Assembly (NCBI GenBank): GCA_022432975.1
Contig: CM039502.1
Span: 15,283,143 to 15,347,142 of the forward strand
DNA from: Begonia masoniana
Lineage: Eukaryota > Streptophyta > Magnoliopsida > Cucurbitales > Begoniaceae
Length of the DNA: 64,000 nucleotides
Direction: 5' to 3'
The position numbers and the translations under genes were made by a program. Shown here piece after piece: positions 45,155 to 56,278 of this stretch. Positions within the stretch are counted from its first letter, which is position 1, and each line of letters opens with the position of its first letter. Under the pieces are notes generated by a model. It saw nothing but the letters and a program-made list of their open reading frames with translations, had not been told where the DNA came from and did no database searches.

Positions 45155-46660
45155 TTAGTTTTTCTCAACCCGAATGAGGCCTAGCCTTATTCTAATATTA
45201 TTGAATGTCTTCTCATCCAAAGGCTTGGTAAAGATGTCAGCTAGTTGGTCTACTGAATTAACAAATTCTAAGGATATATCACCTCTTTGTACATGATCAC
45301 GGATGAAGTGATATCTTACATCAATATGTTTGGTTCTAGAATGCTGAATAGGATTTTTAGATATGTTAATTGCACTGGTGTTGTCACACCGAATAGGAAT
45401 CCTATCATAGAACAGATTATAGTCCTCTAGAGTTTGCTTCATCCAAAGCATTTGTGCACAGCAACTGCCTGCAGCAATATATTCACTCTCACCAGTTGAC
45501 AATGCAACATAATTCTGTTTCTTAGAATACCAGGAAACTAAAGATTCACCAAGGAATTGACATGTTCCACTGGTGCTTTTCCTTTCTACTAGACTACCAG
45601 CATAGTCAGAATCTGAGTATCCAATCAGATCAAAAGAAGTACCTTTAGGATACCATAACCCTAAGTCAGGAGTTCCACTTAAGTATTTAAAAATCCTTTT
45701 GACAGCAGTTAAGTGAGATTCCTTAGGAGCAGCTTGAAATCTGGCACACAAACAAACACTAAAAAGAATATCTGGTCTACTTGCAGTCAGATAAAGCAAA
45801 GACCCTATCATACCACGATATTTCTTAATATCCACATTTATTCCATGTTCATCTTTGTCCAATTTTGTAGTGGTACTCATGGGAGTTTTAGAAGATTTGA
45901 CAGATTCTAAACCAAATTTCTTTAGGAGTTCCTTGATGTATTTTTCTTGATAGAAGAAAATTCCATCAGGAGATTGACAAATCTGAAATCCTAAGAAGAA
46001 TTTTAACTCCCCCATCATACTCATCTCAAATTCACTTTGCATGAGGGAAGAAAATTCATTACACAAGTTGACATTAGTTGATCTAAAAATAATGTCATCA
46101 ACATAAATTTGAACTAACAGAATGTCATTATCCTTTTGCCTGGTAAATAGAGTTGAATCTGTATTTCCCTTTTTGAAATTCCTTTCCTCAAGGAAGTTCT
46201 TCAATCTATCATACCAAGCTCTAGGAGCCTTCTTAAGTCCATAAAGAGCCTTCTTAAGTCTATAAACATGATCAGGTTTTGCATAGTCTTCAAATCCTAG
46301 GGGCTGCTCTACATAAACTTCTTCCATGATATATCCATTTAAAAAAGCACTCTTTACATCCATTTGAAAGAGTGTGAAGTTTTTGTAGCAGACAAAGGCT
46401 AAGAGCATTCTAATGGATTCTAGCCTAGCTACAGGTGCAAAGGTTTCCTCAAAATCAATTCCTTCTTCTTGATTGTAACCTTTGGCAACTAGCCTAGCTT
46501 TGTTTCTTACTACAATCTCATTTTCATCCATTTTATTCTTATAAACCCACTTAGTTCCAATAATAGGATGATCAATAGGTTTTGGAACAAGTTCCCAAAC
46601 ATTGTTCCTTTCGAATTGGTTTAGTTCATCTTGCATTACAACAATCCAATTTTCATCCAA
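45155..46660 (-). CDS. Copia reverse transcriptase and RNase H (501 aa, open)
   Basis: It begins in the RVT_2 domain ([54 protein letters not shown] with catalytic Asp101, and YVDD at 186-189). RNase H follows ([58 protein letters not shown]). All catalytic residues look intact. It is cut from the upstream integrase part by a stop near 46676, so the full polyprotein cannot be made without readthrough. Confidence 0.92.
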   Translation of the reverse strand: MDENWIVVMQDELNQFERNNVWELVPKPIDHPIIGTKWVYKNKMDENEIVVRNKARLVAKGYNQEEGIDFEETFAPVARLESIRMLLAFVCYKNFTLFQMDVKSAFLNGYIMEEVYVEQPLGFEDYAKPDHVYRLKKALYGLKKAPRAWYDRLKNFLEERNFKKGNTDSTLFTRQKDNDILLVQIYVDDIIFRSTNVNLCNEFSSLMQSEFEMSMMGELKFFLGFQICQSPDGIFFYQEKYIKELLKKFGLESVKSSKTPMSTTTKLDKDEHGINVDIKKYRGMIGSLLYLTASRPDILFSVCLCARFQAAPKESHLTAVKRIFKYLSGTPDLGLWYPKGTSFDLIGYSDSDYAGSLVERKSTSGTCQFLGESLVSWYSKKQNYVALSTGESEYIAAGSCCAQMLWMKQTLEDYNLFYDRIPIRCDNTSAINISKNPIQHSRTKHIDVRYHFIRDHVQRGDISLEFVNSVDQLADIFTKPLDEKTFNNIRIRLGLIRVEKN

Positions 46661-46675
46661 TTCGGCTTCCTCAAA

Positions 46676-47640
46676 CTACTTAGGCTCTATCTGAGAAATA
46701 AATGCCACATTGGCACAGAGATTCCTAAGGGAGGATCTAGTCTTGACTCCTAAAGAAGGATCACCTAAAATTTCATCTATTGGATGGTCTTTGACATACT
46801 TCCAATCTTTAGGAAGAGCAGGATTTTCATCCTTGACATGAACAATATCTAGAGAAGTAGAGGAAGGTTCTAGAGATTTTTCTACTTGGAGAGGATCACT
46901 AGGCTTTTCTAAGGAAAGAGAATCCAGTTGTTTATCCAAAATATCATCCTCATCCACATTGATTGTGGGTTGAGGGGACTCATCAAAGTTAACATGAACT
47001 GACTCCTCTACAACTAGAGTTCTCCTATTGAATACTCTATAAGCTTTGCTGGAAAGGGAATAACCCAGAAAAATTCCAAGATCAGATTTAATCGAATTTT
47101 CCTAAGTTATCTTTAGTGTTTAGAATGAAACATTTGCTTCCAAAAGCTCTAAAATACTTAACAGAAGGTGTTTTACCATTCCAAAGCTCATAGGGAGTTT
47201 TCTCAAGAATAGGTCTTATGGAGACCCGATTAAGCACATAACAAGCTGTTGACACAGCTTCTGCCCAGAAATATTTTGGAAAGGAATTCTCATTAAGCAT
47301 AGTCCGAGCTAGCTCTTAGAGAGACCTATTTTTACTCTCAACAACACCATTTTGCTGAGGGGTTCTAGGGGAAGAGAAATTGTGCTCAATTCCATACTTG
47401 AGACACAAGAGTTCAAATTTCTCATTTTCAAATTCTCCACCATGATCACTACGAATAGCAACTATGGTGAGCTCCTTTTCATTTTGAACTCTTTTCCTAA
47501 AACTAGAAAAGGTGTCAAAAGTCTCATCCTTAGACTTCAGAAAGTGAACCCAAGTAAATCTAGAAAAATCATCAACAATGACAAATGCATAGAATTTTCC
47601 TCCTAAGCTGCCTATATTTGAAGGACCGAAGAGGTCCATG
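46676..47640 (-). pseudogene. Copia integrase, broken into three frames
   Basis: The core (47639-47316) starts MDLFGPSNIGS and has the DDE residues in MDLFG, IRSDHGGEFE and QQNGVVESKN. It is followed by a stop, then the FWAEAVSTACYVLNR...FRAFGSKCF part (47300-47088), another break, and an acidic linker (46957-46676) before the RT. At least three disruptions are visible. Confidence 0.88.
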
Positions 47641-47702
47641 TGAAGGAGTTGAAGAGGCTTACAAGTAGAAATTGCATTCTTCGATGTAAAGGAGCTTTTG
47701 AT

Positions 47703-48272
47703 CTACTTGCCCATTTGGCAGGCTTCACAGACCTTATCATTTTCAAAGGATATCTTAAGAATTCCTCTAACTAAATTCTCCTTAGTAATCTTAGCTAAGG
47801 TATCCATCCCTACGTGTCCTAATCTCCTATGCCAGATCCAACATTCATTAGAAGAATTAACAGCAAAACATTTTTCATTATCACAAACAAAATTATCTAA
47901 GTCAATAACATAGATATTTTCTTTCCTGAAACCAGTAAAGAGAACCTTGCTATTAGATATATCCTTGATAATACAGGAATTTTTCTTAAAGACTACTTTG
48001 TAACCCTTATCACATAATTGACTGATGCTCAGCAGGTTATATTTTAGACCTTCGACTAACATAACATTTTTTATAATAATAATATCAGGATTACCTATAT
48101 TGCCGATGCCAACAATTTTACCCTTCTGGTTTCCACCAAAAGTGACGTTTCCTTTCTTTTTGTTGACAACAGCAAACATGGATGCATCTCCAGTCATGTG
48201 CCTAGAACAGCCACTGTCCAGGTACCACTGATTCCTTATTGGAGACACATCATCCTGCAAAACAGAGATCAA
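47703..48272 (-). pseudogene. Copia protease and integrase zinc-binding region
   Basis: The protease motif LDSGCSRHMTG is intact, followed by LLSISQLCDKGY, then the integrase HHCC region WHRRLGHVGM...CEACQMGK. A stop directly after QMGK cuts it from the integrase core. The start overlaps the gag stop by four bases. Confidence 0.88.
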
Positions 48273-49843
48273 GTAGTCTTCTTAGGTACCCAAATCTTTT
48301 GGGTCCTAGTGTTAGTTTTAGTTCCTTTGGGAACCCATTGCAACTTACTCCCAGTTTTCTTATTGTTTGTTTTTAATGGACATTCAAATGATTTATGTCC
48401 TACTTCATTGCATGCATGACAGACAGTGGATTTTACAAAAAGCTTTTTATATGTTTTCTTTTTACTAATCCCGTCATACCCTAGACCAGTTTTATCAAAC
48501 TGCACTCTCTGGCTGCTCAATAACATGTTCAGATTTTTACTACCTTCAGTGAAATTCAGAACAAGTCTATTTAACGTCTCATTTTTCTTTTTAAGTACAG
48601 AGACTTCCTTATCATGCACACTATGTTCATTGGCGTGCTTCTCAATTAGGTTCGCATTTTCCTTTTTCAACATGTTATACTTAGTCTTAAGCATGCCAAA
48701 TTGTTTAACCAAGTCATTGAAGGCATCAATTAGATTACCTTCATCGTCATCACTATCACTGTCACTTAAAATACTAGAAGAAGAAGAACTAACCTTGTCC
48801 TCGTGCGCCATGAAGCACAGGTTTGCTACTTCCTCATCTTCTGATGAAGAGGTATCTTCTTCACTATCATCCCAAGTTGCCTTCATAGCCTTCTTCTTAA
48901 ACTTCTTGGGATACTTCATTGCTTGTGGACAATCTGCCTTCATATGACCAGGCTTTCCACACCCAAAACATGTGATCTCCTTGTCCTTTTGAAACTTCTC
49001 ACCCTTTGGAAATCTTTTTCCCTGCATCCTCTTTCGTTGCAGGAATTTGCTGAATCTCCTGGTAATAAGGGCAATGTCTTCATCTTCTTCTTTTTCCTCA
49101 GATTCATCAGGTTTGCTCGAAGAGGCTTTGAGGGCTATGTCCTTTCTCTTGGAGATCTCCTTTTCCTTGAGATCCTCCTTGTCATTGGCCCTCATGGTTA
49201 TCTCATGAGTCATCAGAGAGCCAATGAGTTCCTCGAGCTTGAGAACCTTAAGATCCCGAGCCTCTTGTATTGCTGTCACCTTTGGTTGTCAGGCTCTTGG
49301 TAGGCATCTCAAAATTTTTCTTACCTGTTCTTCACCTGAGTAAATCTTACCAATAGCTTTTAAACCATTAGTAATGTTAGTGAACCGAGTAAACATAGAT
49401 GAAATAAGCTCATCCTTTAACATGGTAAAAAGTTCATACTCGTGAACTAACATATTTAACTTGCTCTCTTCAACCTGATTTGTGCCCTCGTGTGTGACCT
49501 CTAATAAGTGCCAAATCTCTTGGGCACTCTCACACCCTTGTACTCTATTAAATTCATCTCTATTCAGAGCACAGTACAGGGTATTTATAGCCTTGGCATT
49601 TAAGCTCAAGTTCTTTTTATCTGTATCATTTAGTTCATGTGAAGCTTTGGGGATCTTCACACCATTCTCTGTTTTGACAGCAATGTAAGGACCATTTTCT
49701 ATGTTATTCCATAGTTCATAGTCCACAGCCTAAACGAATATTCTCATTCTGGACTTCCAGTAAACATAATCACTCCCATCGAAGAAAGGAGGTCTATTTG
49801 TTGCTTGACCTTCTATTTGTGTGGTGTTAGTGTTGAATGCCAT
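48269..49843 (-). pseudogene. Copia (SIRE) gag with two CCHC knuckles, two stops
   Basis: ATG at 49843 (MAFNTNTTQIEGQ). The capsid-type domain includes FFDGSDYVYWKSRMRIFV (followed by a stop) and IWHLLEVTHEG. A second stop follows KILRCLPRA. The rest is open: basic/acidic linkers, knuckle CFGCGKPGHMKADC, an acidic Ser-rich stretch, a coiled coil (LVKQFGMLKTKYNMLKKENA) and a second knuckle CHACNEVGHKSFEC. Long gag with two knuckles and a coiled coil fits the SIRE lineage. Confidence 0.88.
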
Positions 49844-49897
49844 TGTGAAAATATATAACACAGAGTGTTTAAACACAGCTTAGACAAAGATAACCTT

Positions 49898-49909
49898 TCT
49901 CTGATACCA
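49898..49909 (-). other. Primer binding site of the SIRE element
   Basis: The minus strand reads TGGTATCAGAGA two bases after the 5' LTR, complementary to initiator tRNA-Met. Confidence 0.88.
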
Positions 49910-49911
49910 AT

Positions 49912-51572
49912 TGTAGGATCGAGATTGTCTAAGAGGGGGGTGAATTAGACCTTTTTAATTTTAAATCTAACCAAATTTCTCTCTTCAATAAACAACTTAT
50001 AGATTAATAATAGCAGACAACTAAATAAAGTGAAGAGAGAGAGAGAGAAATTCAACACCACAGATTTTAACGTGGTTCGGCCAAACTGCCTACGTCCACG
50101 CTCCAAGGCTCCCCCTTGAAGATTCCTTACTTCTCCTCAACGAGAAATGCTGATCGAACTTTGCGGGCTTCTATCCACAGCCTTACACAATCCTGGATTG
50201 AACTTTACGGGCGTCAATCCACTGCCTTACAGGGTTTTCAGATTTGAATGACAGATTACGCTAATCTACCAACTCTCAAAAACAGAATCTCAAGTTTTGG
50301 AATAGAGAGATGTAGATGGAGAATACAGAGTATGATTCGCACGTTAGGGCTCAATAAAAAATTCGCAAAAGTTGTATCTTTGTGCTCTAACCTCGGCTTA
50401 AATACTCTATCTTCTTTTTCAGCTCTGAATTGAATGCTTCTTTCTTCAAATGGAAAATGTTACCGTTGGGAAGCATCCGTACTAGATCAGGTAGCCGTTG
50501 CCGTCTGTAGTTGCAAGTCGTCGTCGCTATTAAAGTTCTGGAGTTAATGCTGAAAATGACGTCACTGTAGCGTCGCTGCTATTTTGAATTCTAGCAGAAG
50601 ATCATCGGTGGAAGCAGCTTTAATTCAATCGCCACGTCATTGGTATGTGTTACTCTAAGAGTCCATCGGTATATGCAACTTAAAAGTTATCGGCAGATAT
50701 ATCTTCAACGCCATCGGCAGGTGAAGCTTGAAAAACCATCGGCAGGTGTATCTTGAACTTCATCGGCAGGTGCACGCTTTGAAGTCTATCGGCAGGTGCA
50801 CGCTTTGAAGTCTATCGACAGGTGCAAGCTTAACAGCGCCATCGGCATATGTATCTTCAACTTCATCGGCAGGTGCACGCTTTGAAGTCCATCGGCAAGT
50901 GCACGCTTTGAAGTCCATCGGCAGGTGCAAGCTTAACAGCGCCATCGGCAGATGTATCTTCAACTTCATCGGCAGGTGCACGCTTTGAAGTCCATCGGCA
51001 GGTGCAAGCCTTGAACTCCATCGGCAGATGCACGTCTTGAACTCCATCGGCAGATACACGTTGAGAATCCATCGGTACAAGCATTAGCGCTGAACCTCCA
51101 TCGGCAGAAGTAAAAATATATGCGCTGAACCGCCATCGGCATAAGTAAAAATATATGCGCTGAACCGCCATCGGTATGAGTATCTTGACAAAACCATCGG
51201 CAGAAGCACCATTAAACTCCATCGGTATATGTCGTCTAGCGAACGGTTGAAGTAGGCTTTGAACGACTTCTTCTTTTGTCGTTTTATCGATCGGTAGATG
51301 AAGGCCATCGGCAGAAGCCTTCTTTGCTTTGTCGTTTAGCGATCGATATATGTCTATTTTTAACAACTCATCGGTAGATGAGTTTTCAGCCCTGTATACT
51401 TAATCACTATTGTTAAACAACTAAAATACCCTTACCAAGGGCATTTCCAACAGATTAAATTACTAATGCATAATTGTTATTCTCATTCACTTAACATAAT
51501 CAAATTACAATATTAACCATTCAAATACATCATCAAAAACATATTTAGACTTAAACATCATTTAAGTCAACA
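49912..51572 (-). repeat. 5' LTR of the SIRE element
   Basis: 1,661 bp, paired with 40794-42480. The first 600 bases differ at only a few sites by eye, so the insertion is younger than the host Ty3 element. Confidence 0.95.
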
Positions 51573-51577
51573 GTACC

Positions 51578-52643
51578 CAGTGGACTTCTGGAAACTCGTA
51601 CCAGAGGGCTGATATTGATGCTGATAATGCTGATCCTGACCATGAAATTCTCTGTTACCTCTAAAACTAGGTCTGCTAGGGATTGACTGAGAGGGTGCTG
51701 AATTAGTTTGAAGTCATTGATTAGTAGGCCAATCCCTTCTACAGTGTCCAGGTTGTCCACAAGAGTGACAAATATATGATCCTGAACGTCCACTAGAATA
51801 AGGTGTAGTACCAGTGGATCCGCTAAAGTTACTTTGAGTCAGGCCTTCACTGTTCTTCCCCTTCTTGAAGTCTCTTTTTATTATCTTGCCTCCCACAGGC
51901 TGATCACTTTTTTCTTTCCCTTTGTATACGTCAAATTGCTCTTCCAAATCTGCCTCAACATGCTGAGCAGCAGCAACCACTTCAGAAAGAGAATTAAATG
52001 CAAAGCCAGACAAATTGTGTTTGATCTTGGATCTTAAATTCATTCGAAACTTCACCAGCCTATCCACCGGGTCCATGATATTAATATATTGAGAGAACTC
52101 CATAAATTTGGCATAATATTCTAGTACGGTAAGATTTCTCTGTTCCAAGTTTTGGTATCATATCCTTCATAGGGTAGTCCAACTTCAGAGATCTCCACCA
52201 AACTTCGGCCATTTTTTCAAATTGATAGATTGCAAATCCAACCCAATATTCTGTTAGAACTTTCAGAGCTGTCAACTTCTTAAGAATCACCCTTAACCAA
52301 TTTTCGACAATTTGAGGGTCAGTTTCACCCACAAACACAAGTAAGTTCATCCGCTTCCACTTTATAAAGTAATTCATGCGACGGTCTTTTACGTCTTGAT
52401 GACCGCTCCTTGAAATATATTATGAAGCGTGACTCTCAAAGCAATAAGTGGATCAGTAGGGGGCGATTCAGCTGATTGCACAGTAGGTAGGTGCTGCAGT
52501 GGTACGGTTCCTAGGAACTCTTCTTGGAGGTATTTTCGTAAATTTGAAAAATAATTTAATTCTGAGGTTAAAATACGTCTTTTTGCACAATAATAATTCT
52601 TGTATATCATCACATCATCGATCCTACAAGTGTCACTTTTCAA
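51578..52643 (-). pseudogene. Ty3 gag remnant
   Basis: Three overlapping minus-strand frames give pieces of a Ty3 gag: a GETDPQIVENWL...AEVWWRSL capsid-type segment (52377-52081), a LTVLEYYAKFMEFSQY segment (52148 on), and a CCHC knuckle CHSCGQPGHCRRDW whose last Cys is now Trp. Several frameshifts and a stop after PTNQ separate them. The SIRE element lies between this region and the protease. Confidence 0.78.
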
Positions 52644-52654
52644 GATGGGAACCT

Positions 52655-52668
52655 GGGCTCTGATACCA
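52655..52668 (-). other. Primer binding site of the Tekay-type element
   Basis: The minus strand reads TGGTATCAGAGCCC, seven bases after the end of the 5' LTR. It is complementary to initiator tRNA-Met. Confidence 0.85.
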
Positions 52669-52675
52669 AATTTTC

Positions 52676-54538
52676 TGTCACGCCCCTAAATGGGACCCGC
52701 AACAAAACGACGGGCGACCGATCCAAAAATTGGGCCAACCATCCAACTCTTAATTTTATTTACATAGAAAACGCAACGAAAAAATTTAATAATTTAATAT
52801 AAAGCCCGGGCCCAGATCAGTTGAATTAAAACAAGTCCAACGAGTGACACTAAATGATATGATGATATAAGTTTAAATAAATTACAGTGTACATTAAAGA
52901 AATTAAAGCTTACATATTTCCAATAAATGTCCAACTTTAAAATTTAAAATTAGTCTTCCAAGGAAAAATTATTAATTTAGAGAATTCCTGCTTCTGATCT
53001 GGTAACTAAACCTCTTGTTGATTAGGTCCTGAAAAATAATAGTAATTTGGGGTGAGTCAACTAAAATCAATAGGGATAGAGTATTTTCGACAACAATAAA
53101 ATATACATGATTATGTTCAATGATTTATAACATTTTATGAAAGAGATTAAAGACATCAACACTCGGCGGTCGTAGCCATGATTTAAAAACATCAACTATC
53201 TGCGGTCGCACGCCAATTACCCTGATCAAATTTAGGGTTTTTTGTCCAAGGACACGGCTCATACAGCTATCCTATTACTTATAATTAAAACCACAGTTTG
53301 CATCAATTGATAAAAATATGAATGAAACAAATGGCATAAAATTAGATAGATATTTTATACTTTAAATGTACTTAACCAAAAATAAAATAAATCTCTACCT
53401 CGAGTGAACTTACAATAAGTCAGAACTCAATATATCTGCTGGTTCGGATTTCAAGAGTCAAAATATTCATTTAATAGGTGAGTACCTATCCAAAATAAAA
53501 TTGGAAAAATTTGGGTTAAAATTTGTATCGTAAATTCCCAACTTCTTTTCTTTAAAGAGATCCATTTATGTTCTGCCGAAATATAGTCTAATTTCAGTCC
53601 AAAGAAAGTTAGATCGCGATCCAGCTAGAGTCCAAATTCACATTCATGCCAAAATCCTTTATAAAAACTCTCATTCACTAGTATTTATGCTATTTTAGAA
53701 TAACAAATGGTTTTTCCAAAAATCCAAGTTTTATCCTTTAATTTCAACCAATATTTACAAATAATAAAGCTATAACCTTATACTCAACTGAACCAAAAAT
53801 ATCATATCAGTGAGGAAACGAAGACTTTAAGGTTGAGTTTTATACGTTCATAATATTGAGATTTTTACATCTAAAAACCAATGATCTGCAATAAATTGAG
53901 AGATTTAAGAGTGTGAGAGTTATACCTTTGAAGACCAATACAAACAGTCTGATCGGCTCTACCACTACAGAGAGTTTAACACCAAAGATTTCAAAGTATC
54001 TCTCTTCCAAAATCCACATAGACAGCACTAATAATCGACTAGATTTGGATACAGAAGTTTTCAAATCATTTCTTAGCAAGACCAGCAAGATTCAAACTAC
54101 AATACCCATTTCTCTAAACAAGAAAAGAACCGAAGATGCTACAGAAATGGAGAAAGGTTGCTGCACCAAAGGAATAAGCTGGCGGAACAAGCTTGTGATA
54201 CACACTGTTCTGGTTTTGGCTCTTTGAGTTACTAGTCGATGAATCTCAAAAATATACACAAAAGAGAGAGATAAAGCTATGGCGGAGAGGAAACTTAGCA
54301 GGCGGATTTAATGGAGAGAGAGAGGTAGAGACAAGAGACAGAAAGCAAGAGTTTCAGACGCAAGAGAAAAGAAAAAAAATGAAAACAAACAAAAGCTTCT
54401 GCAGAGGAGAGTTTATGGAGAGGGTGAGGGAGACAGGAGAACAGAGAGGAAGGTGAGTGATTAATGAGGGAAGAAAACTTTTCCAAATTGTTTACTTCTT
54501 TGACGAAATGCCCCCCATTTAAGATGGTGGGTCTCACA
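52676..54538 (-). repeat. 5' LTR of the Tekay-type Ty3 element
   Basis: 1,863 bp, paired with 35201-37086. It ends GGTCTCACA and is followed by CCTGC, the target duplication. Confidence 0.93.
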
Positions 54539-54800
54539 CCTGCTCTAGAACCTTCTTGACCAAATATTTATCCAATGTCGTCCCAGCTGGTTCATCTTTA
54601 TAGTCCCCTTCATCTTCGTTCTCCTCCTCCTCTTCTTTTTCTTCCCTTTCTTCTGCAACTTGGACGGAGTAGGTCGTACCCATTCAAGCTACCTCAATGG
54701 AAAAACCACAAATATGGTGCCGATCTTTTCAAGATTGAATGATTGTCATACCAGATGAGGGAGGAATAACAACGCATTTTCAGATAAAAATTCCAGTAAA
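54539..54800 (-). pseudogene. Acidic host exon remnant interrupted by the Ty3 element
   Basis: A minus-strand frame from about 54800 reads VVIPPSSGMTI, then MGTTYSVQVAEE, a Glu-rich run, and DEPAGTTLDKYLVKKVLEQ up to the Ty3 LTR. If the LTR element and one target copy are ignored, the same frame continues to the left of 35200 as EPEMLPCSA before the assembly gap. Upstream (54690-54800) the frame has TGA codons, some where Trp would fit, so the copy looks decayed. I do not recognise the family. It may be an exon or a pseudogene fragment. Confidence 0.4.
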
Positions 54801-55150
54801 TTGTAAATTAATCTATGATATTGAAGAAATTGAAAAGCGATGATTGAATTGGGGAGAAAGGGTAGCAAATTCTTTACAGATTGCAAAGAATGAGGGAAGT
54901 TCCCAATATGAATGCGATAGCATAGTGAGCAAAATGGCAGTGGATGTGGATGTGGACGTGGATGTGAGGTAGAGCGGTGGATCTGGCTGCGTCATTTGGA
55001 ATTTCCTGCGTAATTTTTTTGGCATTGTAGATGGGGTCGCTTGAAGATTTGATTGGAGAATCAATACGACATCGTTTCCATATAATTTATTGAAAAAAAA
55101 AATTATAAAATAGTGTAATATTTAAATTAACCATAGTTTGAGATATTTAA
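54801..55150. other. Short unassigned stretch beside MULE copy B
   Basis: The minus strand has an 83-codon frame (55064-54813) with a Thr/Ser repeat from GTGGATGTGGATGTGGAC; it may belong to the same host locus as the acidic exon. No domain is recognised. Confidence 0.3.
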
Positions 55151-55155
55151 AAAAT

Positions 55156-55660
55156 GGTTAAAATCATTTTAAACCTCAAAGTTTGTGTTTGGATTAAAAA
55201 AACCCTCAAAGTATGTTTATACTAAAAATAAACCTTAAACTATCAAAAACCTAGCAAAAAACCCCTCGCGGTTACCCGATAACTCCCTGGTTCTGAAATT
55301 TACACACAGAACGGCTAACCGTTCTGTGTGTAAATTTCGAAATTGGGGGTTAGCGGTTAACTCTATCTGGGGCGTTCTCCGTGTGTAATGCACGGGAAAA
55401 TGGGTGGGTGCGTTTGGGAGTGGACACTCCCCGCGCACTAGAACAAGGGGTGCATTTGGAGCACGTGCGCGTGGGGGTCTCCACCCTCAAACGCACCCCC
55501 CGTTCTCCGCGCCTTAGAACGGGGAGAGGAGGGGAGGGGACCATCCTTAAACGCACCCCACCGTGTTGACCTGATCCACATGTGATGAATGTTCTAAGAA
55601 CGGTTTGCCACGTTCATAGAACGGTCCTCGTTCTAAGAACACACAGGAGGTGTTCACCCT
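55156..55660 (+). repeat. Left terminal inverted repeat of MULE copy B, with 44-base hairpin
   Basis: It aligns with the reverse complement of 12880-13349 and, in its inner part, with 923-1069. It contains a perfect hairpin at 55295-55338: 20-base arms around CTAA, including AGAACGG/CCGTTCT. The AGAACGG-NTAA-CCGTTCT core also occurs in copy A (about 13190-13215). Confidence 0.8.
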
Positions 55661-55685
55661 CACACGGTTTGCCGTTCTGCGTTAG

Positions 55686-55693
55686 TATATAAA
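55686..55693 (+). promoter_or_regulatory. TATA box of MULE gene B, copy B
   Basis: TATATAAA in the same GCGTTAGTATATAAAGAAAC context as copy A, about 200 bases upstream of ATG at 55892. Confidence 0.6.
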
Positions 55694-56278
55694 GAAACAC
55701 ACGGGTTTTCCAGAAAACCCGAGTTTTCTCTCATCCAAACCCTCATATCTGTGTGTTTTCCTGCCGAAATCATCAAATTCGACCGTTTTTAAATCTACAA
55801 AAAACTTTGAGGAAATAAAAAAACCGAGTTGTTTTCTAGTCAAAAATTCTAAAAAAACTCAAAAATTCATAAAAAACCCTTAAACCCAAAAATGGCCCCT
55901 CCAAGAATGTTTATAGGTCGAAAGGCTCCCCGGATGTCACAAGGTGGCCCATCAAATCAGGCACCGGATCAAGTGTCGCAACTACCTCCTGGTTATTTTT
56001 CCATGGAATTTCATAATGAGAGGTTTCAAGAGCAGTACGAGCGGAATATGAGAATCCTCTCGATTATTTATGAGAAGACTGCCAACTTTAGCAGTTGCGA
56101 GTCTTTGGAGGTCAAGGAGATATTTGACAGCATCTCCTTGCACGAGGATACAACATGAAGGGCGACAACTGCGACAAAGTTGTTCGCCTATGTTATGCCA
56201 ACTTGGTTAGTACCGGGAGCTCCGAGTGGCTGAAGACGTACATATTCGGTATATAAGTTGTCGTCTCTCCAGCTGTTA

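Larger units (their letters stand above)
40794..51572 (-). mobile_element. SIRE-type Ty1/copia element with env-like ORF, TSD GTACC
   Basis: LTRs are 40794-42480 and 49912-51572 (TGTAGGATCGAG...AAGTCAACA), flanked by perfect GTACC at 40789-40793 and 51573-51577. Reading leftward: primer site (TGGTATCAGAGA), gag with two CCHC knuckles, protease, integrase, RT, RNase H, an extra 754-codon ORF, and a purine tract AAAAAGGGGGAGA before the 3' LTR. Copia domain order plus an extra ORF after RNase H is characteristic of the SIRE/Maximus lineage. It is nested between gag and protease of the Ty3 element. Gag and integrase are broken; RT-RNase H and the extra ORF are open. Confidence 0.95.
35201..54538 (-). 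mobile_element. Chromodomain Ty3 element (Tekay/Del type), split by a SIRE copia element
   Basis: LTRs are 35201-37086 and 52676-54538, both TGTCACGCCCCTAAATGGGACC...GGTGGGT(T/C)TCACA. The primer site is next to the right LTR and the purine tract next to the left one, so it reads leftward. Flanks CCTGT (35196-35200) and CCTGC (54539-54543) are a one-mismatch target duplication. Order is gag, protease, RT, RNase H, integrase, chromodomain. Without the nested copia element (10,779 bp plus 5) it is about 8.6 kb. Several stops and lost catalytic residues make it inactive. Confidence 0.93.
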
